Of a DNA stretch of 64,000 nucleotides, positions 1 to 13,465 are shown in pieces (position 1 is the stretch's first letter; every line of letters starts with the position of its first letter). Position numbers and translations under genes: made by a program. A model generated the notes under the pieces. The model was not told the DNA's origin. It worked only from the letters and a program-made list of their open reading frames with translations, and did no database searches. This stretch comes from an uncultured Pseudomonadales bacterium (GTDB taxonomy: Bacteria; Pseudomonadota; Gammaproteobacteria; Pseudomonadales; Porticoccaceae): the NCBI GenBank assembly GCA_943788445.1, contig CALSQH010000004.1:234738-298737 (forward strand). Reading direction: 5' to 3'.

Positions 1-1017
1 CCCTTGTTAAAAGCTCTGTTGATACTTGTTGTGATGGGCGCTCTGGGTTTTGCTGGTTGGAAAGGTTGGGCTGAGTGGAAAATTCAGCTGCAAGAAAGAG
101 CCGGAGTATCAGATAGTCTGCAGACGGATATAGCGGCGATTGAGCGTAGGCTCGGTCAGCAACAGCAGTCAAATCGCCAGACAGTTCAGCAGCAGTCCGA
201 GTTAATTTCGCAGCTTGAAGATCAACTCTACTCGGTTAAATTAAGATTAAATTCCCAAGCCGAACGAATATTGCAACTTGGCACAGCTAGTCGAGGCGAC
301 TGGTTGCTATCCGAGGCTGCTTACTTAATTCGCCTCGCCAATCAGCGTTTGCAGGTAGAGCGGAGTACCGAGAATCCACTGGCGATACTAGAGAACGTCG
401 ATAATATTTTTGTTCAGCTGGACGACCCCGAATTACTCCCAGTGCGCAGAGCTTTGGCTGAAGATATAGCGGCGTTGCGGATGACCAGCAAGATTGATCG
501 AGAGGGGATATTTCTTGAAGTGGAGGCTATCTCAGGGGTGATTGACGATCTGTTAATTGTTCAGCCAGTCAGTGCAACCAAACCTGCAACTGTGGCAGAT
601 AACGAGACTGTGGATGAGCAAAATACTACTTTATTAGATAGCTTTGAACGCTTTAGCCAAAAGCTCGGCCAGTTGATAGTAGTGCGAAAACGCCAACAGC
701 CTATCGAGCCGCTGTTGACCAGTAATGAGCAGTCTATTATTCAGCACAATATCTATCTTTTACTGGAGCAGGCTCAGAGTGCGCTGCTGCGAGAAGAACA
801 AATTATTTATAGCGCCAGCTTAGAAAAAACCGCAGGGTTGTTACAGCGGTACTACCAATTAAACAGCCAGAGTCAGGCGCTTATTGAGCGTTTAAACCTA
901 CTTAGTGAACGCTCGGTGATCCAACAGTTGCCGGATATTTCAGGTTCTATAGCGGCGGTTCAGACAATGCTTAACCTACGTCAGAGTCGCATCAGTGACG
1001 GGGAGCAACAGAAGTGA
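1..1017 (+). CDS. hemX: HemX-like membrane protein, 5' partial
   Basis: The reading frame is already open at the first base of the window, so the true start lies upstream; a TTG at position 4 is probably internal. The visible part begins with one hydrophobic segment (LLILVVMGALGFAGW), followed by a coiled-coil-prone Gln-rich stretch and the HemX-type periplasmic domain with the characteristic WLLSEAAYLIRLANQRL segment around residues 99-115. HemX is a membrane protein usually encoded with the tetrapyrrole genes hemC and hemD; despite its old label as a uroporphyrinogen methyltransferase, its function is not settled. It overlaps hemY by 4 bases, indicating one operon. Family assignment is firm, function is not. 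Confidence 0.88.
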   Translation, partial: PLLKALLILVVMGALGFAGWKGWAEWKIQLQERAGVSDSLQTDIAAIERRLGQQQQSNRQTVQQQSELISQLEDQLYSVKLRLNSQAERILQLGTASRGDWLLSEAAYLIRLANQRLQVERSTENPLAILENVDNIFVQLDDPELLPVRRALAEDIAALRMTSKIDREGIFLEVEAISGVIDDLLIVQPVSATKPATVADNETVDEQNTTLLDSFERFSQKLGQLIVVRKRQQPIEPLLTSNEQSIIQHNIYLLLEQAQSALLREEQIIYSASLEKTAGLLQRYYQLNSQSQALIERLNLLSERSVIQQLPDISGSIAAVQTMLNLRQSRISDGEQQK

Positions 1018-2228
1018 GAAAGCTGCTTGTGCTGTTGATGCTGGCGCTACTGATCGGTGCTGCGCTGGTGTGGATATTGCAGCTGGGCAGTGGTTATATA
1101 TTGCTTAGTTTTGAGACCTTTACTCTAGAGATGAGTGCTTGGACTGGTCTGCTACTGTATCTGACAGCCACTGGATTACTACTCTGGTTGTTGTTGACTT
1201 GGCGTTGGATAGCTGGAGCCGGGGGCTTGCAACTATGGTGGCAAAGCCGACGCAGTGCACGCAAAATTAATCAGACGGCTGAGGGACTATTGTTGTTCGC
1301 CGAAGATGACTGGCAACAGGCAGAAAAATTGTTATCACAGTCGGCGGAAAAGTCGGCAATGCCTGTAGTTAATTTACTTTTTGCTGCCCGTGCCGCCGCT
1401 GACAACAATCAGATCGAGCGGGCTCGACAGCTATTAAAGCGTTTAAAAATAACCTATCCAAAGCGTCGTTTTATTGCCGATAAAGCATTAGCTGAGCTTT
1501 TTTTACTGGAGGAAAAGCCCACCGAAGCACTGCAGATTCTTCGTGGGATGCACAGTAAAAAGCCCAGTGATCGCGGGCTGTTAAGACTTTTGGCCGATGC
1601 CTATTATATGGCTGAAGACTGGGGTCCACTGCAAAAACTGTTGCGTGACCTCAAGCACTACAAAGTGATTGGCGGCGATGCACTGGCCAATCTTGAGCTG
1701 GATGTCTACTGCAGCCTGCTGGATGAATATACCCCAGATCCAGAGCTTCCAATTAGCGAACAAAAAGCGCTACTGGAAGATATCTGGGATTTCACACCGA
1801 AAAAATTACACAAAAATCAACAGGTTATTGCGGTCTATTCAGACAGTTTAGCTCGAGTGAGCGCCCCAGAGAAACAACAGACATTGTTGATTAAAGCGCT
1901 GACTCATCAATGGCATCCGCAGCTGGTGGTGCAATTTGGTGAATTGCAATCGGCAACCCCAGAGAAGCAGTTAATGATGGCGGAAAAATGGCTGCAGAAG
2001 CATCGCGATGACCCTGATCTATTGTTGGCGCTGGGGCTTATCTGCCAGCGGCTGAAATTTTGGGGTAAAGCGCGAGACTATTTGTCAGCTGCGGTCACAT
2101 TGCGGCCATCGACTCAGGCCTATATCTCCTTAGCCGAGGTGCTTGAGAAGGTTGGAGACGGCAGTGCCAGCGCCGATATTTATCGGCGTGGTCTGTTGGC
2201 AGCACGGGAGTCTTTAGAAGAGGCTTAG
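1014..2228 (+). CDS. hemY: HemY-like inner-membrane TPR protein
   Basis: A GTG start inside the hemX stop (GTGA overlap) gives a 404-residue protein, close to the usual ~400. Two hydrophobic helices lie at about residues 3-25 and 40-65, followed by a cytoplasm-avoiding alpha-helical region with TPR-like repeats (for example LLFAARAAADNNQIERA near 122 and LLLALGLICQRLKFWGKARDYL near 334). HemY of this type is not protoporphyrinogen oxidase; it is a membrane TPR protein of the hemCDXY operon, tentatively linked to heme or envelope homeostasis. The next gene, nfo, converges on it only 1 base away, so hemY is the last gene of its operon. Confidence 0.9.
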   Translation: MRKLLVLLMLALLIGAALVWILQLGSGYILLSFETFTLEMSAWTGLLLYLTATGLLLWLLLTWRWIAGAGGLQLWWQSRRSARKINQTAEGLLLFAEDDWQQAEKLLSQSAEKSAMPVVNLLFAARAAADNNQIERARQLLKRLKITYPKRRFIADKALAELFLLEEKPTEALQILRGMHSKKPSDRGLLRLLADAYYMAEDWGPLQKLLRDLKHYKVIGGDALANLELDVYCSLLDEYTPDPELPISEQKALLEDIWDFTPKKLHKNQQVIAVYSDSLARVSAPEKQQTLLIKALTHQWHPQLVVQFGELQSATPEKQLMMAEKWLQKHRDDPDLLLALGLICQRLKFWGKARDYLSAAVTLRPSTQAYISLAEVLEKVGDGSASADIYRRGLLAARESLEEA

Positions 2229-2229
2229 A

Positions 2230-3078
2230 TTAAACCGCAGACTGAAAGCTGCGCAGCAGATTTATCTCATCGGCCCAGATTGATGGGTCGATGGTTTCCA
2301 GTACCAGCGGGATACCGTCAAACCGATTGTCCTGCATAATAAATTGAAAGACATTCAAACCCAGATTGCCGTGGCCAAGGCTGTGATGGCGATCGACCCT
2401 GCTAGAAAATTCCGAACGTGAATCATTCAGGTGCATTCCGCAGAGATACTCAAAGCCAACGATGCGCTCAAAATCGGCAAATACCTTTTCACAACCATCA
2501 GTGCTGCGCATATCGTAACCAGCGGCAAAAGCATGGCAGGTGTCATAGCATATACCCACCCGAGATTTATCTTCGACGCCATCAATTATGGCAGCGAGCT
2601 GTTCAAAACTAAAGCCGAGATTGCTGCCCTGGCCGGCAGTATTTTCGATGACTGCGGTAACGCCGGCAGTGGCATCCAGCGCTAGGTTGATCGATTCACT
2701 GATAGTTTTAATACATTGGTCTTCGGAAATTTTTCGCAGGTGACTGCCCGGGTGAAAGTTGAGGTATTTAAGGTTCAACTGTTCGCAGCGCTGTAATTCA
2801 TCGACAAATGCTTGTCGAGACTTCTCTAAACCCTCGTGTTCCGGATGGCCGAGATTTATTAGATAGCTGTCATGGGGGAGAATCTGTTCGGGTGAAAAAT
2901 TGTACAGTGCGCAGTTTTCTTTAAATGCTTCAATGCTCTCCTGTGTAAGCGGCTTTGCCTGCCACTGACGCTGGTTTTTGGTGAAGAAGGCAAATGCCGT
3001 AGCGCCAATGTTATGGGCGTTAATCGGTGCATTTTCAATTCCGCCAGCAGCGCTGACATGGGCTCCAATATATTTCAT
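2230..3078 (-). CDS. nfo: Endonuclease IV (AP endonuclease)
   Basis: Endonuclease IV incises DNA 5' to abasic sites during base excision repair and removes 3' blocking groups. The 282 residues match the usual ~280. The tri-zinc ligand motifs appear in order: GAHVSAAGG at the N terminus, [44 protein letters not shown] and the C-terminal VLETID. The ATG at 3078 precedes GAHVSAAGG by only a few residues, which fits the family. The gene stands alone, convergent with hemY and divergent from the hemerythrin gene. Confidence 0.97.
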   Translation of the reverse strand: MKYIGAHVSAAGGIENAPINAHNIGATAFAFFTKNQRQWQAKPLTQESIEAFKENCALYNFSPEQILPHDSYLINLGHPEHEGLEKSRQAFVDELQRCEQLNLKYLNFHPGSHLRKISEDQCIKTISESINLALDATAGVTAVIENTAGQGSNLGFSFEQLAAIIDGVEDKSRVGICYDTCHAFAAGYDMRSTDGCEKVFADFERIVGFEYLCGMHLNDSRSEFSSRVDRHHSLGHGNLGLNVFQFIMQDNRFDGIPLVLETIDPSIWADEINLLRSFQSAV

Positions 3079-3225
3079 AGACAGATATTCTTGTGCCGTT
3101 AATTATTTATTCAGATCGCGATAATAAGGTAAAAAAAGACAAAGTCCATCAGCATTGATGGCTATCAACGGCTATGGAGAAAAAACCTGTTAGCCTGATC
3201 CAATTAGAGAGTAATGTTGAAAATA

Positions 3226-3245
3226 TCAGGAGGGGATAGATCATG
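3226..3245 (+). promoter_or_regulatory. Strong Shine-Dalgarno of the hemerythrin gene
   Basis: The purine run AGGAGGGGATAG lies immediately before ATG 3243 and is one of the best anti-16S matches in the window. It fixes the start codon and suggests high translation of the hemerythrin. Confidence 0.7.
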
Positions 3246-3680
3246 ACTGATTTTGATTGCACACCTCAGGTTGATCTCGAGTTTATGAATGCTGAGCACA
3301 GAAAGGCCTTTGATGACGCCAATGAAATTAAGCAGCTGTTGGGTATGGCAAAAAAAGATTTAAAGTTGGTTGAGAAGGATATTGATAAACGATTAAAGAA
3401 ATTACTTGCGGATACGGTTAATCATTTCCATTTGGAAGAGAAGTGTATGGAAGAGTACCAATTTCCCGCCCGAGAAAAACACCAGCAAGAGCATCAGCGG
3501 GTGCTGGCATGGATGGTCGATGAGCACAGTCGTTGGCAATCTCAACCTAGTGTCGAAGCAATGCTGCGGTTAGAGCATTATGTTGGCGAAGAATTTCCCC
3601 AGTGGCTGGTCAATCATATTGTCACTATGGATACGGTTACTGCCAGTTATATTGCACGCAATGGCGGCGGCTTTCTTTAA
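3243..3680 (+). CDS. Bacteriohemerythrin
   Basis: This is a single-domain, 145-residue hemerythrin, a four-helix non-heme di-iron protein that binds O2 reversibly. The iron ligands are visible: an early His (NAEHRKAF, about residue 19), HFHLEEKCMEE, the HxxxH pair in REKHQQEHQRV, and a C-terminal HIVTMD. It is soluble, with no signal peptide and no fused signalling domain, so oxygen storage or sensing in the cytoplasm is likely. A strong ribosome site (AGGAGGGG) sits 8-10 bases before the ATG. Its 3' end overlaps the convergent MnmC-like gene by 4 bases. Confidence 0.92.
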   Translation: MTDFDCTPQVDLEFMNAEHRKAFDDANEIKQLLGMAKKDLKLVEKDIDKRLKKLLADTVNHFHLEEKCMEEYQFPAREKHQQEHQRVLAWMVDEHSRWQSQPSVEAMLRLEHYVGEEFPQWLVNHIVTMDTVTASYIARNGGGFL

Positions 3681-4951
3681 ATACGGCTTCTTTTTAAATC
3701 GCGAATGATAAAGCGGGCTGGATGCATCGCATTGAGCAATTCTCGTTCGAGCGGGGGTGTTTCGCCGGCAATCTGTGCAGCCAAAATCTCAGCTGTCAGG
3801 GGTGCGTAACTCAAGCCTCGTGACCCCATGCCGCAATTCACATAAAGATTGGGTAAATAACTGCCCCGCGTCTCCAGTACAGTTTTGGCGTCGCGGCGCA
3901 AAATGGCGTAGTCCTCAATCATCTCAGGCACATTGGGTAGAGCGCCAACAATCGGCAGATAGTCGGCCGTGGTGCAGCGGAAATTGGCACGTCCAGTCAG
4001 ATTTTCAATCGGGGGTTGGCCTACTGTTGCAGCTAACCTAGAATCAGTGGCTCTGATCTGTTCAATATTAGTGCGATGATCTTCATCGCGAACCTCAGGG
4101 GTGAAAATATCTTTATTGTAGGTCGCCCCGCAGCTGTGAAAACCATTTTCGGCGGGGGTGAAATAACCCTCACCACAGATAACGGTTTTCAATTGACTGC
4201 TCTCGGCAGTGCTGGGCAGTTGAGTGATTTGGCCACGTATTTTACGCAGCGGTAAAAAGTCACTCTGGGCAAAGTTTTTGCAGTCAAAGGCGCTGGCAAT
4301 AACCACGGTTTCACTGCACATGATGGTTTGGCCGTCTGAGCTGTTTAATTTCCAGCTATTGTTATCGGCGTCATGGTTTAGGCTGTGAATATCCCCCTGC
4401 AATAGGGGAATGTTATTGTTTTCCAGCAGTTGCTGGCAGATTAGCGCCGGTGGCAACCAGCCCAGTTGGGGAAAGTAGAGGGCGGTTTCGGCACTTAGTG
4501 AAATGCCTGAGAGTGCTTGAAGTTGTTGTTTGCTGACTGATTGGACTATATCCGGCTGATCGGCAAAGCGTTGGCTAATCAGAGCAAAATCAGCGACTTT
4601 CTTGGGGCTTTCTGGAACTACCAGAATACCGCATTGCTGGCCCAATCCACGATCCCAAAAAGGTTGATAGTAGTCACTGCAAAACTGTATTGCGGCGAGA
4701 TTTATCCGCGGTAAAGCATCATCTCGTGGCGATAATTTGGGATAGACAATTCCCTGAGAGTTTCCCGAAGCCTCTGAGCCTGCCTGAGGGTGGCGATCAA
4801 CGATAGTGACCTCAAAGCCGCGACGTTTTAACGCCACCGCCGCAGTACATCCTGCAATTCCAGCACCGATAACCGTAATCTGTTTTGTGGTTGTTCGAGC
4901 GGGCTGTTTTGGCAGGTACCAAGGCAGTTCGGTTACTGGCGCGGCGCTCAT
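3677..4951 (-). CDS. Stand-alone MnmC-type FAD oxidoreductase domain
   Basis: The protein corresponds to the C-terminal, FAD-dependent half of MnmC, which converts cmnm5(s2)U34 to nm5(s2)U34 in tRNA wobble positions. An ADP-binding GAGIAG motif lies near residue 29, followed by the MnmC-specific ASGNSQGIVYPKLS segment, a GxxTPxxNGFHSCGATY block, RCTTADYLPIVG and the C-terminal GMGSRGLSYAPLTAEILAAQ and NAMHPARFIIRDL. At 424 residues there is no room for the N-terminal SAM methyltransferase half (MnmD) found in the E. coli fusion, and none is seen nearby. The first base of its start codon overlaps the upstream flavodoxin stop, so the two are probably cotranscribed. Confidence 0.85.
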   Translation of the reverse strand: MSAAPVTELPWYLPKQPARTTTKQITVIGAGIAGCTAAVALKRRGFEVTIVDRHPQAGSEASGNSQGIVYPKLSPRDDALPRINLAAIQFCSDYYQPFWDRGLGQQCGILVVPESPKKVADFALISQRFADQPDIVQSVSKQQLQALSGISLSAETALYFPQLGWLPPALICQQLLENNNIPLLQGDIHSLNHDADNNSWKLNSSDGQTIMCSETVVIASAFDCKNFAQSDFLPLRKIRGQITQLPSTAESSQLKTVICGEGYFTPAENGFHSCGATYNKDIFTPEVRDEDHRTNIEQIRATDSRLAATVGQPPIENLTGRANFRCTTADYLPIVGALPNVPEMIEDYAILRRDAKTVLETRGSYLPNLYVNCGMGSRGLSYAPLTAEILAAQIAGETPPLERELLNAMHPARFIIRDLKRSRI

Positions 4952-5484
4952 GAGAGGGTGCCAAATTCAGTGATAACCTGGGTACACCAGCGGGCGATAA
5001 ATTCATCAGTTAATTCGAGCTGATTTTCGTCGTCTAGCGGTAGACCAACAAAAAATTGTTTATCCTCTGTCAATGCTTTCGAGTCTTCAAATTCATAGCC
5101 CTGATTGGGCCATAGGCCGACCATACTGGCGCCCTGATTTTTCACCTTGGCCCAGAGGTACCCCAGCGCGTCTTGGAACCATTCTGGATAGCCGATCTGA
5201 TCGCCAAGCCCATAAACGGCGACTTTTTTGCCACAAAAATCGATGCTATCAAGCTGATTCCAGTGAGTCTCCCAGTCCTCTTGAAGCTCGCCATAATCCC
5301 ATGTTGGTATACCTAAAATCAGGTAATCGTAGTCGGCCATTAGGCTTAGAGGAGTATCGGCAATATTGTGCAGACTAACGCTGTTGTTTTTAAAGTTGCT
5401 ATTGATCTGCTCGCAGATCTTTTCTCCTGCCATTTCGGTGTAGCAGGTCGAGCTGCCATAAAATAAACCAATTTTTGCTGTCAT
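4948..5484 (-). CDS. Long-chain flavodoxin
   Basis: This FMN electron carrier has 178 residues, typical of long-chain flavodoxins (FldA/FldB class). The phosphate-binding loop GLFYGSSTCYTEMAG is at residues 6-20 and the isoalloxazine-contacting loops GIPTWDYGELQEDW and YGLGDQIGYPEWFQDAL follow at about 57-110. It may supply low-potential electrons to radical-SAM enzymes or to reductases. Overlap with the MnmC-like oxidoreductase on the same strand suggests co-expression. I cannot tell fldA from fldB by sequence alone. Confidence 0.92.
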   Translation of the reverse strand: MTAKIGLFYGSSTCYTEMAGEKICEQINSNFKNNSVSLHNIADTPLSLMADYDYLILGIPTWDYGELQEDWETHWNQLDSIDFCGKKVAVYGLGDQIGYPEWFQDALGYLWAKVKNQGASMVGLWPNQGYEFEDSKALTEDKQFFVGLPLDDENQLELTDEFIARWCTQVITEFGTLS

Positions 5485-5571
5485 TATTTTGCTTTTATTA
5501 ATAGTGATTCTTGAACGGAAGGTTGAATGCTGTTTTTTCGCACTTACAGGCGCGCATAATACCTGCGAGAT

Positions 5572-6036
5572 TTAGTCACCGCCAGAAAACCCCAACTGTC
5601 GCCAAGCTTCGTAGACCACAATGGATACTGTGTTGGAGAGATTAAGGCTGCGACTATCCTTCTGCATAGGCAGGCGCAAGACATTGCTGGCGCCCACTGA
5701 TGTGCGGATATCTTCTGGCAACCCGCGAGTTTCAGGGCCAAATAAAAGCGCATCGCCAGGTTGAAAACTGACTGATGAATAGCCGGCAGACCCTTTGGTG
5801 CTTAGGGCGTAAATATTTTTTGGTTCACAGCTGGTGAGGTATGCCTCCCAGCTTTCATGAACTTTTAATGACTGAAACTCCCGATAGTCCAATCCGGCGC
5901 GACGCAGTTTTTTGTCGTCCAGATCAAACCCCAAGGGCTTGATTAAATGCAGGCGAAAACCGGTATTGGCGCAGAGGCGAATAATATTTCCGGTGTTCGG
6001 TGGTATTTCTGGCTGGTAGAGAACAATATCAAGCAT
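5572..6036 (-). CDS. trmL: tRNA (cytidine/uridine-34-2'-O)-methyltransferase TrmL
   Basis: This is a SPOUT-class methyltransferase that 2'-O-methylates the wobble nucleotide of tRNA-Leu isoacceptors. I start it at the internal ATG ([18 protein letters not shown]), because family members begin exactly there and the longer frame would run into gcvR. The knot motifs are [14 protein letters not shown] near the N terminus, [13 protein letters not shown] in the middle and the C-terminal [22 protein letters not shown]. The length is about 154 residues, as expected. The gene lies 16 bases after the gcvR stop on the same strand. Confidence 0.95.
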   Translation of the reverse strand: MLDIVLYQPEIPPNTGNIIRLCANTGFRLHLIKPLGFDLDDKKLRRAGLDYREFQSLKVHESWEAYLTSCEPKNIYALSTKGSAGYSSVSFQPGDALLFGPETRGLPEDIRTSVGASNVLRLPMQKDSRSLNLSNTVSIVVYEAWRQLGFSGGD

Positions 6037-6052
6037 AGAGAATAGGGTCGGC

Positions 6053-6565
6053 TTAAGCCTCGACAACCTCCACCATTAGATCGTCGGAAAGGCTCTCCAA
6101 CAACTGGGTCAATTGGTCCTCAGACATACCTACGGGCAGTTGAGTGTAGGCGTGAGCGTAAAACATCATGCCTGCAGACATGGGTGCGCTCTCACAAAAG
6201 GTTTCAAGAGATACCAAGTTGACCTGGTTTTTGGCCAGTAGAGAGGAAATTTCCCCGACAATTCCTGAGCGGTCATTGGCAACAATTTCCAGACAGCTGA
6301 TATGGGCATCATCATTAGTTTGTGGGCCGCTATTCTCGACGGTGATTTTAATGCCCTGATCTGCCAGCGCAGCTAAATCCTTTTCGAGAAGCTGTTGGGC
6401 TGCGGCCTCGACCTCAACCAAAAGAATGCCCGCAAATTTTCCCGCCAGCCGGGCCATACTGCTTTCCATCCAGTTGCCGCCATGGTTGCTAATGGCTTGT
6501 GCGACTTGCTCGACGATGCCGGCGCGATCGTCTGAGATAATGGTTAATACTAAATAATTGCTCAT
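6053..6565 (-). CDS. gcvR: Glycine cleavage system regulator GcvR-like (two ACT domains)
   Basis: A 170-residue protein made of two tandem ACT domains: [23 protein letters not shown] at the N terminus and [24 protein letters not shown] from about residue 89. In E. coli GcvR binds glycine and antagonises GcvA at the gcvTHP promoter. No gcv genes are in the window, so the target is inferred from family only. The adjacent trmL is on the same strand. Confidence 0.85.
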   Translation of the reverse strand: MSNYLVLTIISDDRAGIVEQVAQAISNHGGNWMESSMARLAGKFAGILLVEVEAAAQQLLEKDLAALADQGIKITVENSGPQTNDDAHISCLEIVANDRSGIVGEISSLLAKNQVNLVSLETFCESAPMSAGMMFYAHAYTQLPVGMSEDQLTQLLESLSDDLMVEVVEA

Positions 6566-6667
6566 TTTTGACTCCTAGTCTTAACTGCAAATGATTATGG
6601 CACTATTATGCACATCATAGTTGTTTTGAATACGCTTTATGATAGTGACACTAAAGGTGAAAATTAA

Positions 6668-6934
6668 GTGATTGAAATCCCTGCTGACAGATTGAGCGCT
6701 GAGGTTCTAGGTGCCGTGATCGAAGAGTTTATTCTTCGTGAAGGGACTGACTATGGCTCCTATGAAGCCAGTTTAGAAAATAAAATTGATCAGGTCAGGG
6801 GGCAGTTAAAAAGAGGTGAGGTGTTAATTACCTTTGATCCGGCTACTGAAAACTGCAACCTGCTAACCCGCCATCAGTTTCAACAATACCAGATTCAGCA
6901 ACAGCAAGAGAATGAATCGGAGCTAGGATCTTGA
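6668..6934 (+). CDS. yheU: YheU family protein (UPF0270)
   Basis: A small soluble protein of 88 residues whose IPADRLSAEVLGAVIEEFILREGTDYG opening and KIDQVRGQLKRGEVLITFDP core match the YheU/UPF0270 family. The function is unknown across the family. A GTG start at 6668 gives the family-typical N terminus; nothing upstream fits better. Its stop overlaps the TTG start of tilS by 4 bases. Confidence 0.9.
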   Translation: MIEIPADRLSAEVLGAVIEEFILREGTDYGSYEASLENKIDQVRGQLKRGEVLITFDPATENCNLLTRHQFQQYQIQQQQENESELGS

Positions 6935-8292
6935 GCAGGCCGACAATGAAAAAAAACCGCGAGATTACCGCCAGTGCAGTATTTGCCCATTGGCTGGAAG
7001 AGCTTAACAGTGCACCACAGGTTTTAGTCGGTCTGAGCGGCGGGCTTGATTCATCGGTTTTGTTGTGTCTGGTCTGCGAGGTCATTGATGCTGAAAAAAT
7101 TTCAGCGGTACATATTGATCATGGGTTATCCCCGAATGCAGATCATTGGCAACAACAGAGTGCTGAGTTTTGTCAGTCTCTGGGTGTTCGCTTGCACAGC
7201 GAATCGGTATCAGTGATTGAATCTGGCGATGGTCTTGAATCAGCCGCCCGAGATGCTCGCTATCAAGTATTTGAAAAACTGATCGTTAAGCAGGGTATTT
7301 TACTGCTTGGTCATCATGCGGATGATCAGGTTGAGACAGTGCTATTCCGGCTGTTACGTGGTTCAGGCCCTAAAGGCTTGGCAGGTATTCCGCTAACGCG
7401 CCCATTGGGTCGTGGCAAATTATTAAGGCCATTATTGGCATGGACGAAAGCTGCCCTTGAGGCATGGGCGTTAGAAAAGCAGCTGAGCTGGGTCGAAGAT
7501 GAGAGTAACCAGCAGGATCAGTTTGATCGCAATTATCTGCGCAATCGTGTTGTTCCAGTTCTGGCTGAACGCTGGCCCGACTATGCTCAGGGTATTAGTC
7601 GCACAGCTCGGCACAGCAGTGAGGCGGATCAATTGGCTGAGTCTGTAGCGCGTGCTGATCTGGCAAGTCTAAAGATTAAAAGTGTGCGCGCGGGGTGGTC
7701 GTTGTCACTGCCTGAGTTTAATCAGCTTGAACCGCTCCGACAGAAAAATCTGCTTCGCTACTGGCCGAGTTTTTATGGCCTTTCAGGACTTAGCCAGAGT
7801 TTTGTTGAGGAGACGTTAGGTTCTCTGGTATCCGCTCGAAAAGATAGTGAACCAAAGGTCGTTCGCGGAAATATCCAGCTTTGTCGTTACCGCGATAGGC
7901 TCTATTTGTTGCAGCGCAGTGAGCGGCCAAAAACTTATGATGATGCCTGCTTGTTTTGGACTGCGGGTGAGGCGTTGATGTTGCCCGATGGCTCTCGACT
8001 CAGTGCTGAAAAAGTGTTGGGTGCAGGTTTGCGAGTCGACGATGTTAGTAAGTTGACTCTGCGCTTTCGGCAGGGTGGTGAACGCTGTCAGCCAGTAGGG
8101 CGCGATCGCTCTAACAGTCTTAAAAAATTACTTCAGGAATATGCGCTTGAGCCTTGGTGGAGAGAGCGTATTCCACTTGTTTATATTGAAGAGCAGCTGG
8201 TTGCAGTAGGCGATTTATGGGTTTGTCATGGTTGGCAGTGTGACGCTAACGAGCAGGGGTTAAAAATCACCTGGCAGGCAAACTCTCTGTAG
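6931..8292 (+). CDS. tilS: tRNA(Ile)-lysidine synthase TilS
   Basis: TilS ligates lysine to C34 of tRNA-Ile(CAU), switching it from Met to Ile decoding, and is usually essential. The PP-loop ATP-binding motif SGGLDSSVLL lies near residue 35, followed by HIDHGLSPNADHW, LLGHHADDQVETVLFRLLRGSGPKGL and DESNQQDQFDRNYLRNRVVP. The C-terminal lysidine synthetase domain (FRQGGERCQPVGRDRSNSLKKLLQEY) is present. The 453 residues equal the usual length. The TTG start at 6931 overlaps yheU; an ATG at 6946 is the alternative. Confidence 0.96.
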   Translation: MSRPTMKKNREITASAVFAHWLEELNSAPQVLVGLSGGLDSSVLLCLVCEVIDAEKISAVHIDHGLSPNADHWQQQSAEFCQSLGVRLHSESVSVIESGDGLESAARDARYQVFEKLIVKQGILLLGHHADDQVETVLFRLLRGSGPKGLAGIPLTRPLGRGKLLRPLLAWTKAALEAWALEKQLSWVEDESNQQDQFDRNYLRNRVVPVLAERWPDYAQGISRTARHSSEADQLAESVARADLASLKIKSVRAGWSLSLPEFNQLEPLRQKNLLRYWPSFYGLSGLSQSFVEETLGSLVSARKDSEPKVVRGNIQLCRYRDRLYLLQRSERPKTYDDACLFWTAGEALMLPDGSRLSAEKVLGAGLRVDDVSKLTLRFRQGGERCQPVGRDRSNSLKKLLQEYALEPWWRERIPLVYIEEQLVAVGDLWVCHGWQCDANEQGLKITWQANSL

Positions 8293-8454
8293 AATCCTAC
8301 AACCCTTTCTGTTAATCTACTCTCCCATCTTGGGTAGGGTGGGTCTCAACCATTTTCATGGTTAAACAAGCCTTTCACAATTACAATTTTTTTAGATTCG
8401 ACTCTTTAATTAGGTGAATTTTAGATTCACTCAATAAGGGTTACAGGGTCGTGA

Positions 8455-10967
<2,513 letters not shown>

Positions 10968-11062
10968 AAGAAAATGTTTGAAGACTTGTACCGGACAATT
11001 GAGTAAAAAATATAACCCTTTTAACAGCAGTAACCATACAAAATTATTGGAGAAAACAGTAA

Positions 11063-12355
<1,293 letters not shown>

Positions 12356-12416
12356 ATTCAGACGGTTTGCGAGCAGGATTATGTGCAAACCCCAGAAAAG
12401 CGAATAGAATGCGTTT

Positions 12417-12725
12417 ATGCGTTGGTTATTGGTTATCTTGGCTGTTCTCTTTGTTGGCCTACAGTTTCGACTGTGGGTCGGTGAGGGCAGCCTCGCCCAT
12501 AACTCTGAGTTAGATAGCCAGCTTGAAGAGCAGGAGCATGAAAATCAGGCTCTGCGCGAGCGCAATGCCCTTATCGCCACCGATGTCGAAAGTTTAAAGA
12601 CCAACCTCAATGCCATTGAAGAAAAAGCCCGCGCCGATCTCGGTATGATCAAGCAGGGCGAAACCTTCTATCTAGTGATTGATAAAAATCAGCCGGGTTC
12701 AATAAGCAAGGATAGTAGTCAGTGA
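12417..12725 (+). CDS. ftsB: Cell division protein FtsB
   Basis: FtsB is a bitopic divisome protein that pairs with FtsL and FtsQ. The 102 residues show one N-terminal transmembrane helix (LLVILAVLFVGLQFRLWVG), then a leucine-zipper-like coiled coil (LDSQLEEQEHENQALRERNALI) and the family end RADLGMIKQGETFYLVI. It is placed right after eno, as in E. coli and Pseudomonas, and its stop overlaps the ispD start by 4 bases. Confidence 0.95.
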   Translation: MRWLLVILAVLFVGLQFRLWVGEGSLAHNSELDSQLEEQEHENQALRERNALIATDVESLKTNLNAIEEKARADLGMIKQGETFYLVIDKNQPGSISKDSSQ

Positions 12726-13465
12726 GCGCTGTTAACTATTGGATGATTGTTCCAGCTGCAGGCAGTGGTCAGAGATTTGATGCTGAACTGGCCAAACAAT
12801 TTCATAGTATTGGCGATAAACTGGTCGCAGACTATACTCTTGGCCGCCTATTAAATATCCCCAGTCTGAAAAAAATCTTGGTTCCCTGTGACCCCAAATC
12901 TGAGTATTGGACGCGTGTTTCTGCCGCTGCCGATAAACGGGTAGAACTTATTGAAGGTGGCGCAGAGCGTGTACATTCAGTATTAAAAGGTCTTAGAGCC
13001 CTGAGTGATATCGCCCAAAGTGACGATTGGATCTTGGTGCACGATATGGCGCGACCCTGTATCACTAGTGCTGATATCAATAAATTGATTGATCAATTGC
13101 AGGGACATCCTGTGGGCGGCATTCTCGCTACCTCGATCAGCGATACGCTTAAGACGATAGCGCCAAAAAAGACAGTCTCAAAAAAGAACGCACCGCAGAC
13201 TATTATCGAAAAGACGCTCGACCGCAGTGATTGTCGCGCCGCACAAACCCCGCAAATGTTTCGCTATGGTCTACTTGTCAGAGCTCTTGAGACAATGCTG
13301 GCAGAGCAGCAGGTGCCCACCGACGAAGCGTCGGCGATTGAATATTTAGGGAAGCAGGCCATGGTTGTAGAGGGTCGTCGCGACAATATTAAAATCACCC
13401 ATCGTGAAGATCTGATTATTGCGCAGGCTATTATGGGTTATCAGGAGGCTGAACAATGCGTATAG
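12722..13465 (+). CDS. ispD: 2-C-methyl-D-erythritol 4-phosphate cytidylyltransferase
   Basis: IspD makes CDP-ME from MEP and CTP in the non-mevalonate isoprenoid pathway. The nucleotide-binding loop [11 protein letters not shown] starts near residue 9, with [23 protein letters not shown] and the C-terminal [20 protein letters not shown] also present. At 247 residues it is slightly long because of a lysine-rich insert ([10 protein letters not shown]) around residue 145. It overlaps ftsB (4 bases) and ispF (10 bases), a tightly coupled trio. Confidence 0.97.
   Translation: MSAVNYWMIVPAAGSGQRFDAELAKQFHSIGDKLVADYTLGRLLNIPSLKKILVPCDPKSEYWTRVSAAADKRVELIEGGAERVHSVLKGLRALSDIAQSDDWILVHDMARPCITSADINKLIDQLQGHPVGGILATSISDTLKTIAPKKTVSKKNAPQTIIEKTLDRSDCRAAQTPQMFRYGLLVRALETMLAEQQVPTDEASAIEYLGKQAMVVEGRRDNIKITHREDLIIAQAIMGYQEAEQCV

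Noticed and set aside
8348..8363. Hairpin AACCAT-TTTC-ATGGTT as a terminator after tilS.
   Set aside because: The stem is only six pairs, AT-rich and lacks a following T tract.
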